Source: Flavobacterium lipolyticum
GTDB lineage: Bacteria; Bacteroidota; Bacteroidia; Flavobacteriales; Flavobacteriaceae
Direction: 5' to 3'
Assembly (NCBI RefSeq): GCF_020905335.1
Contig: NZ_JAJJMN010000001.1
Span: 2,852,001-2,916,000 of the forward strand
Length of the DNA stretch: 64,000 nucleotides
Shown: piece by piece, positions 27,209-37,183 of the stretch
How the letters are laid out: every line of letters begins with the position of its first letter
How positions within the stretch are numbered: position 1 is the stretch's first letter
Notes under the pieces: model-generated
What the model saw: the letters and a program-made list of their open reading frames with translations, nothing else
What the model was told of the DNA's origin: nothing
Databases searched by the model: none
Position numbers and translations under genes: made by a program

Positions 27209-28738
27209 ATGAAAAAAAGGACTCCTCTTTTTGATTTTACTCAAAAGGTCAACTATAAAAACGAAATTTTAGCGGGATTAACAGTTGCGATGACAATGAT
27301 TCCAGAATCGTTATCGTTTGCAATTTTGGCTGGTTTCCCACCTTTGGTTGGTTTATATGCTGCTTTTATTGCGGGTTTGGTCACCTCGGTTTTTGGAGGC
27401 AGACCCGGGATGATTTCGGGTGGAGCGGGAGCCACTGTTATTGTTTTAATTGCTTTAATGAAATCACACGGTATCGAATATGTTTTCGCGGCCGTGGCGC
27501 TTGGAGGCATCTTCCAGATTTGTATCGGACTTTTTAAACTCGGGAAATTTATCAGATTGGTGCCACAGCCCGTTATGTATGGCTTTGTAAACGGACTTGC
27601 CGTGGTTATTTTTATGTCGCAGCTGGAGCAATTTAAAATTGTGGTGAATGGGCAAACCACTTGGTTACAAGGATCTCAATTGTATATTATGCTTGCTTTA
27701 GTGGCGCTTACCATTGGTATTGTATTGCTTTTTTCAAAGATTACAAAAGCAGTTCCGGCCTCTTTGGTGGCAATTATTGTCGTATTTGCTGTCGTATTGA
27801 TGTTTAATATTGACACAAAAACCGTTCAGGATATTGCCTCTGTCCAGGGAGGATTTCCGCCCTTTCATATTCCAAATATCCCGTTGTCTTTTGAAACCAT
27901 TAAGATCCTATTTCTATATTCGGTAATTGTTGCGGCAGTGGGCTTAACAGAAGGTTTACTGACGTTGAATCTTGTCGATGAAATAACAGGTACAAGGGGT
28001 AATAGTAACCGAGAATGTATTGCTCAGGGGAGTTCTAACATTTTGAATGGTTTCTTTTTTGGAATGGGGGGATGCCCCATGATTGCACAAACACTGGTTA
28101 ATCTTTCTGCCGGTTCGAGAGCACGACTTTCGGGAATAATTGCTTCTTTAACGATTTTATTGATTATCCTTTTTGGAGCTCCTGTAATCGGTAAATTACC
28201 AATGGCTGCTTTAGTAGGCGTCATGATGATGGTTGCGATTACGACTTTTGAATGGGCGAGTTTCAGGATTATTAACAAAATGCCGGCGCATGATATTTTT
28301 GTGGGTGTTTTGGTGGCAGTTGTTACTATTTTACTGCACAATCTGGCGTTAGCGGTTTTGATTGGAGTGATTATTTCTGCCTTGGTTTTTGCCTGGGAAA
28401 GTGCCAAAAGAATTCGTGCCAGACATTATATTGATGAGAAAGGGACAAAACATTACGAAATCTATGGACCATTATTTTTTGGTTCTACTACTGCTTTTAT
28501 AGAAAAATTCGATCCCGCAAACGATCCCAATCATGTGATTATTGATTTTAAAGAAAGCCGCATCGCAGATATGTCGGCCATCGAAGCATTGAATAATTTG
28601 ACGAAAAAATACAGTCAGCTAAACAAAGTGATTGAGCTGAAGCATTTAAGCAAAGACTGTATTGTTTTACTTAAAAATGCTGAAGCTGTTATTGCTGTAA
28701 ATGTAATTGAAGATCCAACGTACAAAGTTGTTTCTTAG
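27209..28738 (+). CDS. SulP-family anion transporter with STAS domain
   Basis: A 509-residue membrane protein of the SulP/SLC26 family. The transport domain has many hydrophobic segments and the family motifs VAMTMIPESLSFAILAGFPP and GMGGCPMIAQT. From about residue 415 there is a cytoplasmic STAS domain (HYEIYGPLFFGSTTAFIEKF to VIIDFKESRIADMSAIEAL). Substrates in the family include sulfate and bicarbonate and cannot be read from the sequence. ATG 27209 is preferred over the in-frame GTG at 27203. Confidence 0.93.
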   Translation: MKKRTPLFDFTQKVNYKNEILAGLTVAMTMIPESLSFAILAGFPPLVGLYAAFIAGLVTSVFGGRPGMISGGAGATVIVLIALMKSHGIEYVFAAVALGGIFQICIGLFKLGKFIRLVPQPVMYGFVNGLAVVIFMSQLEQFKIVVNGQTTWLQGSQLYIMLALVALTIGIVLLFSKITKAVPASLVAIIVVFAVVLMFNIDTKTVQDIASVQGGFPPFHIPNIPLSFETIKILFLYSVIVAAVGLTEGLLTLNLVDEITGTRGNSNRECIAQGSSNILNGFFFGMGGCPMIAQTLVNLSAGSRARLSGIIASLTILLIILFGAPVIGKLPMAALVGVMMMVAITTFEWASFRIINKMPAHDIFVGVLVAVVTILLHNLALAVLIGVIISALVFAWESAKRIRARHYIDEKGTKHYEIYGPLFFGSTTAFIEKFDPANDPNHVIIDFKESRIADMSAIEALNNLTKKYSQLNKVIELKHLSKDCIVLLKNAEAVIAVNVIEDPTYKVVS

Positions 28739-28766
28739 TAGCTTAATGTGGCAATTAGAGAATATG

Positions 28767-28844
28767 ATAATTAGATAATGTGGCAATTAGAAAATTTTAA
28801 GCGTAACGTACAGTAATTATCTAATTGCCACATTATCTAATTAT
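28767..28844. repeat. Long inverted repeat between convergent genes
   Basis: Bases 28767-28790 and 28821-28844 are a perfect 24-bp inverted pair (core agataatgtggcaattag), extending to about 30 bp with one mismatch around an 18-base loop. A third copy of aatgtggcaattag lies at 28745-28758. The right arm covers the stop of the phosphodiesterase gene. It may terminate both convergent genes and looks like a cargo-free member of the word-repeat arms. Confidence 0.75.
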
Positions 28845-30040
28845 TTAAGCATGTTGCTAACTTCGGAGAATTTTCCATCTACTTCATCGATTTGCAAGCC
28901 GAGAATATGAGCAATTAAAGGGTATACCGAAACATTCTGAAACGATCCGACCGTTTTATTTATTTTAAAAGCGGGGCCTTTAGCATAAAAAATAGCCTGC
29001 ATGTCTTTTTCTTTGTTGTCGTATCCGTGTGTACCTCCGCTTACATGTACCGATTTTTCTTTTACTAAACTGTATCCTTTTTTGGCTTCAATGACAAAAT
29101 CATGAACTCTCGGATTAGTTCCGAAGTGTAATCTTTTAGGAACCTCTTGGGATTTCCAGAATTTAATATGTGGTACTTTCTTTAAAGCATTTGCGATCGA
29201 ATCCTGAAAGCCGGGTTTTGCCTGAAGACTCATGATGGGATTAATTACAGCATTATAACCAAGCCATTCGGGTTTTAGGTAATCCAGAACGGCTACTTTT
29301 TTATCATCGCTAATGTTGGCCATTCCATGATCTGAAACGATAATTAAATTGATCTGTCTCCCAATGGATAATTGATTCAGTTTAGAAGATAGTCGCCCCA
29401 TAAGAGTATCCATTCTTCGGATTGCTTTTTCGTTTTCAGGAGAAAGTGGACCAAATGAATGACCGGTATGGTCGGGTTCATCAAAATAAAGTGTGATAAA
29501 ATGCGGGCGTTGTTTTTCGGGAAGCTGAAGCCATTTGATTACGGTATCAATGCGGGTTTCATAAGGAATTTTGTTGTTGTACTCTTTATAAATACCAGGT
29601 CTTTTTTGATCTGTATCTGATCCCGGCCAGAAAAAAGAAGCGGCTTTTACTCCCTGTTGTTCAGCAACGTTCCAAATCGGATTTCCGCCATAAAAACGGG
29701 AATCATTTTTGGCATTTGAAGACAATGAAAAGGATTCGTTTAATGCCGCATCGTAAAAAACATTATTAATGATTCCATGATGATCGGGGTAGAGTCCGGT
29801 AACGATGGCATAATGGTTGGGAAAGGTTTTACTGGGATAAGAAGGTCGCATTGATTTGGCATGGACACCTTCTTTTGCTATTTGGGCGAGATTTTGAAGT
29901 TTGAAATGTTTAGCATAATCCCAACGAAATCCATCCATAGAAACTAAAACCACATAAGTATCTTTATTGGTCTGAGCATGTAATATAAAAGAAATCGAAA
30001 AGAAAAGTAAGGATAGGAGAGCGGTAAAATGCTTTTTCAT
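28841..30040 (-). CDS. Exported nucleotide pyrophosphatase/phosphodiesterase-type protein
   Basis: A 399-residue member of the alkaline phosphatase superfamily, close to ectonucleotide pyrophosphatase/phosphodiesterases. A signal peptide covers about residues 1-22 (FFSISFILHAQ). The two-metal site is complete: D36 (SMDGFRW), nucleophile T72 (PSKTFPNH), D190 and H194 (DEPDHTGH), D237 and H238 (SDHGM), and H338 (GTHGYDN). It probably hydrolyses phosphodiester or pyrophosphate bonds outside the cytoplasmic membrane; the substrate is unknown. Confidence 0.9.
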   Translation of the reverse strand: MKKHFTALLSLLFFSISFILHAQTNKDTYVVLVSMDGFRWDYAKHFKLQNLAQIAKEGVHAKSMRPSYPSKTFPNHYAIVTGLYPDHHGIINNVFYDAALNESFSLSSNAKNDSRFYGGNPIWNVAEQQGVKAASFFWPGSDTDQKRPGIYKEYNNKIPYETRIDTVIKWLQLPEKQRPHFITLYFDEPDHTGHSFGPLSPENEKAIRRMDTLMGRLSSKLNQLSIGRQINLIIVSDHGMANISDDKKVAVLDYLKPEWLGYNAVINPIMSLQAKPGFQDSIANALKKVPHIKFWKSQEVPKRLHFGTNPRVHDFVIEAKKGYSLVKEKSVHVSGGTHGYDNKEKDMQAIFYAKGPAFKINKTVGSFQNVSVYPLIAHILGLQIDEVDGKFSEVSNMLK

Positions 30041-30059
30041 TGTTGTAATTATTGAATTA

Positions 30060-30090
30060 CAAAGTTATCAATAAGCGCTTTCATCCGCAA
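30060..30090 (-). promoter_or_regulatory. Putative promoter of the phosphodiesterase gene
   Basis: On the minus strand TAACTTTG (30060-30067) lies 20 bases from TTG (30088-30090), matching the Bacteroidota -33/-7 pattern, about 20 bases before the start codon. Confidence 0.6.
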
Positions 30091-30125
30091 AAACAGAATG
30101 TTAAACAATCATAAAGTAAAAAAGT

Positions 30126-30155
30126 TTGCCACGAATTACACGAATTTTCACGAAT
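30126..30155. repeat. Solo copy of the cassette D arm
   Basis: ttgccacgaattacacgaat and the next ten bases match the left arm of the cassette at 36682 at about 27 of 30 positions. No cargo gene accompanies it. A second imperfect hairpin built on agattaaa / tttaatctgtgg follows to about 30237. Confidence 0.65.
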
Positions 30156-30273
30156 GCTTTATCTGAAAGATCTTGCCATAGATTAAAAAGATTCTCACAG
30201 ATTGTAAGCTTTTTAATCCTTTAATCTGTGGCTGGAAAATAATGGCCTGCGAGAATTCTGGGCAAAAGAAAAT

Positions 30274-30308
30274 ATAAAAAAAAACGCCAGATCGAAATCC
30301 GGCGTTTT
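30274..30308 (-). terminator. Terminator after groEL
   Basis: Stem aaaacgcc-a-gat / atc-c-ggcgtttt (30281-30292 with 30297-30308), with a T run on the minus strand (A run at 30275-30284). It ends the groES-groEL operon. Confidence 0.85.
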
Positions 30309-30329
30309 GAGTTTTAAAGAAAAGAACGA

Positions 30330-31961
<1,632 letters not shown>

Positions 31962-32036
31962 TTATTATTGCTTTAGGCAGTAGGCTTTACGCTTTATGCT
32001 CTCTCTACTGACTGGATTAGTATTTATTTTATTATT

Positions 32037-32534
32037 GCTTTAAGCTTTAGGCAATATGCTTTAAGCTTTTTGAAAAGCCTACAGCTTAAAGCTTATAGCC
32101 TACGGCTTAATTAGTACTTGCTTTAACTTGTAAATTTTACTTTTTATATTATTGATTTTCTCGATTAGATTTTCTGCAACTTCATTGTTCAGATATTGCA
32201 GGTCTTTAATTAAAATCAAAAGATATTCGGTTTCATTTGCAGAACCCAAAGCTATGTTGAGAAATTGATTGAACTCTTTGTCGCTATTTCTTCCACATCC
32301 TTCACTAATATTAGTTGGAATTGATGAAGAGGCTCTTCTTATTTGACTTGTTAATCCATAAATTTCTTCTTTTGGAAAAGTAGAAGTGATTTTATAAATC
32401 TCTAAGGTGAAAGAATGGCTTAGCTGCCAAATGTCATATTTTTTAAAATCTCTCATTTTTTGTAGCTTTAAGCTTTAGGCAATATGCTTTAAGCTTTTTG
32501 AAAAGCCTACAGCATAAAGCTTATAGCTTACGGC
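32037..32534. mobile_element. Candidate repeat-flanked cassette C (four-helix-bundle cargo)
   Basis: Bases 32037-32106 and 32465-32534 are 70-bp direct repeats with 68 identities. Each copy is itself an imperfect palindrome built from gctttaagc and gcttaaagc words around gctttttgaaaagc, so the copies can also pair with each other in inverted sense. The right copy ends five bases before the groES stop; the left copy overlaps the cargo gene's stop. Further loose copies of the same words fill 31971-32036 up to groEL. Confidence 0.6.
32100..32456 (-). CDS. Four-helix-bundle protein (IVP/S23 family) between groES and groEL
   Basis: A 118-residue protein with the family pattern: N-terminal helix from MRDFKKYDIWQLSHSF, then YGLTSQIRRASSSIPTNISEG, a RNSDKEF segment, a helix with SANETEYLLILIKDL and a final basic helix. 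It is related to intervening-sequence proteins of 23S rRNA but diverged from the two copies in the dcw cluster. It is co-directional with groES and groEL and is presumably co-transcribed with them. Its stop codon lies inside the left 70-bp repeat. Confidence 0.9.
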   Translation of the reverse strand: MRDFKKYDIWQLSHSFTLEIYKITSTFPKEEIYGLTSQIRRASSSIPTNISEGCGRNSDKEFNQFLNIALGSANETEYLLILIKDLQYLNNEVAENLIEKINNIKSKIYKLKQVLIKP

Positions 32535-32539
32535 CATTT

Positions 32540-32815
32540 TTAGATAATCGCAAGGATATCATCTTCACGCATGATCAAATAATCAGTCCCTTCCAGTTTT
32601 AATTCTGTTCCTGCATATTTACCGTATAGAACAGTGTCGCCCACTTTTACAGTCATAGTGTGATCTTTAGATCCGTTTCCTACTGCAACTACAGTTCCTT
32701 TTTGTGGTTTCTCTTTGGCAGTATCTGGAATAAAGATTCCTGATGCAGTTTTAGTTTCAGCTGCAACAGGCTCAATAAGTACGCGGTCTGAAAGCGGTTT
32801 TATGTTTAAAGCCAT
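32540..32815 (-). CDS. groES: GroES co-chaperonin
   Basis: A 91-residue cap protein for GroEL. The sequence is typical throughout, including [20 protein letters not shown], the mobile loop region and [21 protein letters not shown]. It is first in the operon, 724 bases from its stop to the groEL stop-proximal neighbour being filled in part by cassette C. A possible sigma-54-like promoter lies upstream. Confidence 0.97.
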   Translation of the reverse strand: MALNIKPLSDRVLIEPVAAETKTASGIFIPDTAKEKPQKGTVVAVGNGSKDHTMTVKVGDTVLYGKYAGTELKLEGTDYLIMREDDILAII

Positions 32816-32861
32816 GATTTATTATATTATTAGGTTATACGTTTTTTTTATGTTCTAGAAA

Positions 32862-32879
32862 CTTTCAGAAACTGTGCCA
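32862..32879 (-). promoter_or_regulatory. Sigma-54-like promoter upstream of groES
   Basis: On the minus strand TGGCACAGTTTCTGA matches the -24 element TGGCAC well; the -12 position reads GA instead of GC at the correct spacing. It lies about 50 bases before the groES start. The match is partial, so this is a hypothesis. Confidence 0.4.
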
Positions 32880-32904
32880 TGCTGGTAAAACTGACATTAT
32901 TTCT

Positions 32905-32940
32905 TAAAAAAAATGCCAGCTTTTGACAGGCTGGCATTTT
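32905..32940 (-). terminator. Terminator after secG
   Basis: Stem aaatgccagc / gctggcattt (32911-32920 with 32930-32939), followed on the minus strand by a T run (A run at 32906-32913). It separates the secG operon from groES. Confidence 0.88.
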
Positions 32941-32959
32941 ATAGTGATATTGAAATGTA

Positions 32960-33298
32960 TTATTTAGCTGCAGGCGTTGCCGGAGCAGGTGTTTGTTGAG
33001 CAGGAGTAGCTGGTGTAGCAGCAGGCGCTTCAGTTTTTTCAATGATTTTAGAGTCACTGTCGCTTAATGATCCTGTAAAGCTTAAGCTGGAAAGTAAAAT
33101 TAAAGCAATTAAAATAGTAGCCAATGTCCAAGTACTTTTGTCTAAAAAGTCAGTTGTTTTTTGTACTCCACCTAACATTTGAGTTCCGCTAATTGTAGAA
33201 GACAATCCGCCTCCTTTAGGGTTTTGAACCATGATTACTACGATCAATAGAAAACAAACTATTGTGATTAAAACTAAGAAAATTGAAAATGTACTCAT
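32960..33298 (-). CDS. secG: SecG preprotein translocase subunit
   Basis: A 112-residue inner-membrane protein with two hydrophobic segments (about 3-22 and 54-74) and the SecG loop QNPKGGGLSSTISGTQMLGG between them. The C-terminal tail is Ala/Pro/Thr-rich, as in other flavobacteria. SecG assists SecYE in protein export. It lies three bases from the TPR gene's stop and is the last gene of a minus-strand run. Confidence 0.94.
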   Translation of the reverse strand: MSTFSIFLVLITIVCFLLIVVIMVQNPKGGGLSSTISGTQMLGGVQKTTDFLDKSTWTLATILIALILLSSLSFTGSLSDSDSKIIEKTEAPAATPATPAQQTPAPATPAAK

Positions 33299-33301
33299 TG
33301 T

Positions 33302-34642
33302 TTAAATATTATTGTTATTTTGTTGTAAAATCTTTATATCCGAAATACGGTCTGCAAAGAAACTAATTTTTTCTGGATATTTCAAAATTAATATTTCATA
33401 TGCTTGTATTGCTTTGGTGTATTTTTTTTGTTCCAAATATACTCTGGCCAAAGTTTCTGTCATTAAGTAAGAATTATCTTCTTTGCTTAGGTCTGATTGT
33501 ACGGTCTGCGTTATTGCAGTTTGTTTGATAGGAGAGATCTTTGGATTGGTTTCGATGAATTTATCGATCAATTCTGCTTTTTTCTTTTTCTCTTCGTCAA
33601 TTGATTCCGTTACTGTTGTAGATTCGGTTACTTTTTCAGGCTCTTTTATTTCGGGTGAAGTTTCTTCGCTTCTGTCAATTGGTTCTGTTCTTGCTAATTG
33701 CAGCCATTCCTGAAAAGAATGTTTCTCGTTAACAGAAAAGTCTAAAGGCTGTCCTATTTCCAGATTTTCTTCCGCTGTTTTTACACTCTCGGGAACTTCG
33801 GCTTCTTTTGGTTCCTCGATTAATTCAGATTGTTCGGAAACAACCGTTGTAGCTTCTTTGATAGAATTTAATATCGATTGCTCAACAGGGGTAACTTTTA
33901 CTTCTTTAACTTCTGGTTTTATTTCCTGAATTTCTTCCTCAACGATTTCATCAAAGAAAGTTGGTGTTGGCTCTTTGGTTGGAGGTAATACAGGTTGTTG
34001 TTCCGTCAACTCTGTTTCCGGCTGCGCCGTTTCTACAGGTTCTTCCAAAATGATCGGAGCAACTTCTATAGGTTCGGCAACAATAAATTGTTCTGTAACA
34101 GATTCGACAGCTTTTTCTATTGTTTTTACCGGCTCTTCAAAAGTTACGGTTGCCGCTTCTTGTGCGTAATCTAGTATTGATTGGTCAATAAATAGATTTA
34201 CAGGTTTTTCTTCTACTTTTACAGGTGCTTCAAAAGTTACTGTTGTAGCTTCTTTTATAGAATCCAAAATAGATTGCTCGATTGGATTAACACGTACTTC
34301 CGGTGCTTTTTTGACTTCTTCAAAGGATACGATCTCACTGTCAAAAACTTTAATTTCCATAAGGTCTCTAAGTTTCTTATCGTAATATTCACTTTGAATC
34401 GAAGTGAAAGATTCAGAAGTAATAAAATCAAATAAAACGGTACGATCCGTAGTATGAGCTGCTGTGACTTTTAACGCATAATTATACTTAAAACTGTTTT
34501 GATCGTAAAGTCCTTTTAAGCGCAAGGCTCTTGCACTTTGAAAATAAGGAAATTCATTCAAAACACTTCCCAATGCTTCTGCCTGCTTTTCGGTGATAGC
34601 ATCAGGCTTGTTCATTAAGTAGGTATAATCGGTTACATTCAT
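33302..34642 (-). CDS. Acidic repeat protein with C-terminal TPR
   Basis: A 446-residue protein. The first 110 residues are helical and ordered (NEFPYFQSARALRLKGLY). The middle is low-complexity and Glu/Pro/Val-rich with three similar segments around EQSILDSIKEATTV (near 123-137, repeated around 165 and 250). The last 50 residues form a TPR-like helix pair (ETLARVYLEQKKYTKAIQAYEIL). This protein sits between secG and lptE in flavobacteria; its function is unknown. The gap upstream (34643-34735) is made of gtttaatcg words. Confidence 0.85.
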   Translation of the reverse strand: MNVTDYTYLMNKPDAITEKQAEALGSVLNEFPYFQSARALRLKGLYDQNSFKYNYALKVTAAHTTDRTVLFDFITSESFTSIQSEYYDKKLRDLMEIKVFDSEIVSFEEVKKAPEVRVNPIEQSILDSIKEATTVTFEAPVKVEEKPVNLFIDQSILDYAQEAATVTFEEPVKTIEKAVESVTEQFIVAEPIEVAPIILEEPVETAQPETELTEQQPVLPPTKEPTPTFFDEIVEEEIQEIKPEVKEVKVTPVEQSILNSIKEATTVVSEQSELIEEPKEAEVPESVKTAEENLEIGQPLDFSVNEKHSFQEWLQLARTEPIDRSEETSPEIKEPEKVTESTTVTESIDEEKKKKAELIDKFIETNPKISPIKQTAITQTVQSDLSKEDNSYLMTETLARVYLEQKKYTKAIQAYEILILKYPEKISFFADRISDIKILQQNNNNI

Positions 34643-34735
34643 TTATTCTTTTGTTTAATCGTTTATGGGGTTAATCGCTTATTTGTTTAACTGTTTAATC
34701 GCTTAAAGGTTTTAATGATTCGACAGAAAAGCAAA

Positions 34736-35239
34736 TTACCATTTTGCTAGTGACTCGTTAAAAATATCTTGTGTGATTCTTTCAAAAATAACCTGAATAG
34801 CTGTATTTAGAGTAGCTCCGGTAGGTAGCCCCTGTCCTGGGAAATCATAGTAAAATTCAAATGTTTTTTCGAAATCATCTTTTTCCTTCTTTTTATTGGT
34901 AAACCTCACATGTACACGAATACTCAAACGGTTTTGAAAAGCTCCCTGATCGGCTGTTGCCGTCATTGGGGTAGTTCTGTAATCTACAATTTCTCCTTCG
35001 TAAACTAAATCACCACTATTACTTACCAGGTTTAAATTGGTTTGATTTTGAATTAAGTCTTGTAAGGTCAATGTAAAAGTTCGGTCAATTCCGGGTTCAA
35101 TTAAATCAGCATTATTTTGAAAAAAGTTAACCTGAAAAGTTTTGGCATCGATGTTTCCTGTTCCTGTAAAGTTGTAAACAGAACAACCGCTTAATAGGAA
35201 CAAGCTCATTAAGGCTAATAAAGAATATATTTTTTTCAT
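34736..35239 (-). CDS. lptE: LptE-type lipoprotein of LPS transport
   Basis: A 167-residue lipoprotein with signal peptide and lipobox LLSGC (MKKIYSLLALMSLFLLSGC). LptE plugs the outer-membrane LptD barrel that delivers lipopolysaccharide to the surface. The segments NIDAKTFQVNFFQNNADLIEPG and DYRTTPMTATADQGAFQNRL are characteristic of the Bacteroidota family. ATG at 35239 is chosen over a frame extension to 35296, because it gives a proper signal peptide. Confidence 0.88.
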   Translation of the reverse strand: MKKIYSLLALMSLFLLSGCSVYNFTGTGNIDAKTFQVNFFQNNADLIEPGIDRTFTLTLQDLIQNQTNLNLVSNSGDLVYEGEIVDYRTTPMTATADQGAFQNRLSIRVHVRFTNKKKEKDDFEKTFEFYYDFPGQGLPTGATLNTAIQVIFERITQDIFNESLAKW

Positions 35240-35414
35240 AATATCAATTGGGTGTAAATTCCAAATATAAAATTCCAAATTTTTAGGGAATCCCATTTTT
35301 TTTCAAATATAATAATTTGGATTTGAGCGCTGGCGAACCGACGAAGCAAATTGGATTTTATTTTTTTGTCTCAGCTTTTAAACCTGAAATTTAAAATTTG
35401 AGAATTATTTATTT

Positions 35415-36668
35415 TTATAAATCGAATTGTTTAATTTTTCTATATAAAGTTCTTTCGGAAATGCCTAATTCGTCTGCAGCAGCTTTTCGTTTTCCTTTGT
35501 TTTTTTCTAGTGACTTTTTGATCATCTCGATTTCTTTCTGTTCTAAGCGCAGAACCTCTTCTTCTTCAATGGTTTCTGCAAACAGATAATTGTCGTCCTG
35601 CATCTGATAATTGTCCTCGCGTGGAGTAGGTGTCATTACGGCGGTCCTTGGTTCTTCTTCAAAGTCTATTTCGCTTTCATTTTCCTGAGAACCATATATT
35701 TTCTGAATTAAATTCGGATTGATGTCCTGCACTTTTGTGCCATTCTTCATCAGTTCTAAAGTGAGTTTTTTCAAATCGTTCAGATCACTTTTCATATCAA
35801 AAAGCACTTTGTATAAGATGTCTCTTTCGGTGCTGAAATCACTTTCTTTTTTGCTATCGTTAATAACAGAAGGCAGACTGCTTCCTTCAGTAGGTAAATA
35901 CGATTGTAAAATAGCGGATGAAATATCGCGATTGGTTTCCAGAACCGAGATCTGTTCGGCCACATTTCGCAATTGACGAATGTTTCCGTTCCATCTGAAT
36001 TTCTGAAGAAGCTGTACCGCATCATCGTCTAATTTTAAGGGAGGCATTTTGTATTTGTGCGCAAAGTCGGCTACGAATTTTCGGAACAACAAATGAATGT
36101 CGTCGTTTCTTTCACGTAATGGCGGTAAAGTAATTTCGACAGTCGTTAAACGATAATATAAATCTTCACGGAATTTTCCTTTTTCGATTGCATTGAACAG
36201 GTTCACGTTTGTAGCGGCTACAATTCTCACATTTGTTTTCTGAACTTGCGACGAACCTACTTTAATAAACTCACCATTTTCAAGTACACGAAGCAAACGA
36301 ACCTGAGTAGTTAAAGGTAATTCTCCAACTTCATCCAGAAAAATGGTTCCTCCGTCAGCTACTTCAAAATACCCTTCACGAGTGCTTGTTGCTCCTGTAA
36401 AGGCTCCTTTTTCGTGTCCGAAAAGTTCACTGTCAATGGTTCCTTCCGGAATGGCTCCGCAGTTTACTGCAATATATTTCCCATGTTTTCTGTGTGAAAG
36501 CGAATGGATGATTCGTGGAATATTTTCTTTACCAACACCACTTTCCCCAGTTACCATAACCGAAATATCTGTTGGAGCAACCTGAATGGCTTTTTCAATG
36601 GCACGATTTAATTTTGGGTCATTACCAATAATCTCAAATCGTTGTTTTATTGCTTGAACTGTTTCCAT
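35415..36668 (-). CDS. Sigma-54-dependent transcription activator
   Basis: A 417-residue activator starting METVQAIKQR. The AAA+ domain begins at once: Walker A GESGVGKE (41-48), the sigma-54 contact loop GAFTGA (88-93), Walker B TIFLDE (108-113) and an R-finger region. The last 40 residues hold a Fis-type helix-turn-helix (KRKAAADELGISERTLYRKI). There is no N-terminal receiver or sensor domain, so activity may be constitutive or set by expression. Family members in flavobacteria sit next to lptE and miaB. Confidence 0.93.
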   Translation of the reverse strand: METVQAIKQRFEIIGNDPKLNRAIEKAIQVAPTDISVMVTGESGVGKENIPRIIHSLSHRKHGKYIAVNCGAIPEGTIDSELFGHEKGAFTGATSTREGYFEVADGGTIFLDEVGELPLTTQVRLLRVLENGEFIKVGSSQVQKTNVRIVAATNVNLFNAIEKGKFREDLYYRLTTVEITLPPLRERNDDIHLLFRKFVADFAHKYKMPPLKLDDDAVQLLQKFRWNGNIRQLRNVAEQISVLETNRDISSAILQSYLPTEGSSLPSVINDSKKESDFSTERDILYKVLFDMKSDLNDLKKLTLELMKNGTKVQDINPNLIQKIYGSQENESEIDFEEEPRTAVMTPTPREDNYQMQDDNYLFAETIEEEEVLRLEQKEIEMIKKSLEKNKGKRKAAADELGISERTLYRKIKQFDL

Positions 36669-36681
36669 GTAATTTTTTTCT

Positions 36682-37176
36682 TTGCCACGAATTTCGCGAA
36701 TTTTCACAAATTTTTGAAATCGGGTTAATGAATAACTCTTTTATGTTGTAAAGACTTTTTACTAAAGTTAACGATGATTCCTAAATCACTATCCGCTAGT
36801 CTCAAATAATTAATTGTTTGAGCAATATGTTCATCAACAATTTCTTTTGATGCCTTTATTTCTAAAATGATTTCATCATAAACTACAAAATCAGCATAGA
36901 ATTTATGGGCTAAAATAATGTCTTTATATTGAATGTTATATTCCTTTTCTCGTTCAAACGGAATATTATGTTTTCTAAATTCATATTCTAAAGCATCTTT
37001 ATATACTATTTCAAGAAGTCCACCACCAAGGATTCTATGGATTTCCATACAGATGCCCACAATTTTAAAATATTCTTCTTTTCGATATAATTCCATGATT
37101 TAATTTTTAAATCAAATTTATTAAATCACGAGGTAAAAGAAAGAAAATTCGTGTAAATTTGTGTAATTCGTGGCAA
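36682..37176. mobile_element. Candidate inverted-repeat cassette D (GxxExxY cargo)
   Basis: Bases 36682-36714 and 37144-37176 are a 33-bp imperfect inverted pair (28 of 33 positions), built on gccacgaattt / aaattcgtggc. The arms end 13 bases from the sigma-54 activator start and 7 bases from the miaB stop. The single cargo gene, a GxxExxY protein, has the same direction as its neighbours. A solo arm copy occurs at 30126. Confidence 0.6.
36725..37096 (-). CDS. GxxExxY family protein with PD-(D/E)xK-like fold
   Basis: A 123-residue protein with the family signature near residue 25 (GGGLLEIVYKDALEYEF). Further on, FYADFVVYDEIILEIKA carries D and ExK in the spacing of PD-(D/E)xK nucleases, and the end (LRLADSDLGIIVNFSKKSLQHKRV) is typical of the family. 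The activity is not established. The gene lies between the sigma-54 activator and miaB, enclosed by imperfect inverted repeats. Confidence 0.9.
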   Translation of the reverse strand: MELYRKEEYFKIVGICMEIHRILGGGLLEIVYKDALEYEFRKHNIPFEREKEYNIQYKDIILAHKFYADFVVYDEIILEIKASKEIVDEHIAQTINYLRLADSDLGIIVNFSKKSLQHKRVIH

Positions 37177-37183
37177 GCTAAAA

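Noticed and set aside
27253..28407. Minus-strand frames of up to 135 codons inside the SulP gene
   Set aside because: They are antisense shadows of a clear transporter gene with Ala/Ile/Lys-rich composition and no domain.
32037..32534. CRISPR array as explanation for the repeated hairpins near groES
   Set aside because: Only two copies, 70 bp long and 358 bases apart, enclosing a gene; no regular short spacers and no cas genes in the window.
35240..35296. Longer LptE start
   Set aside because: It would bury the signal peptide and lipobox that begin at 35239.
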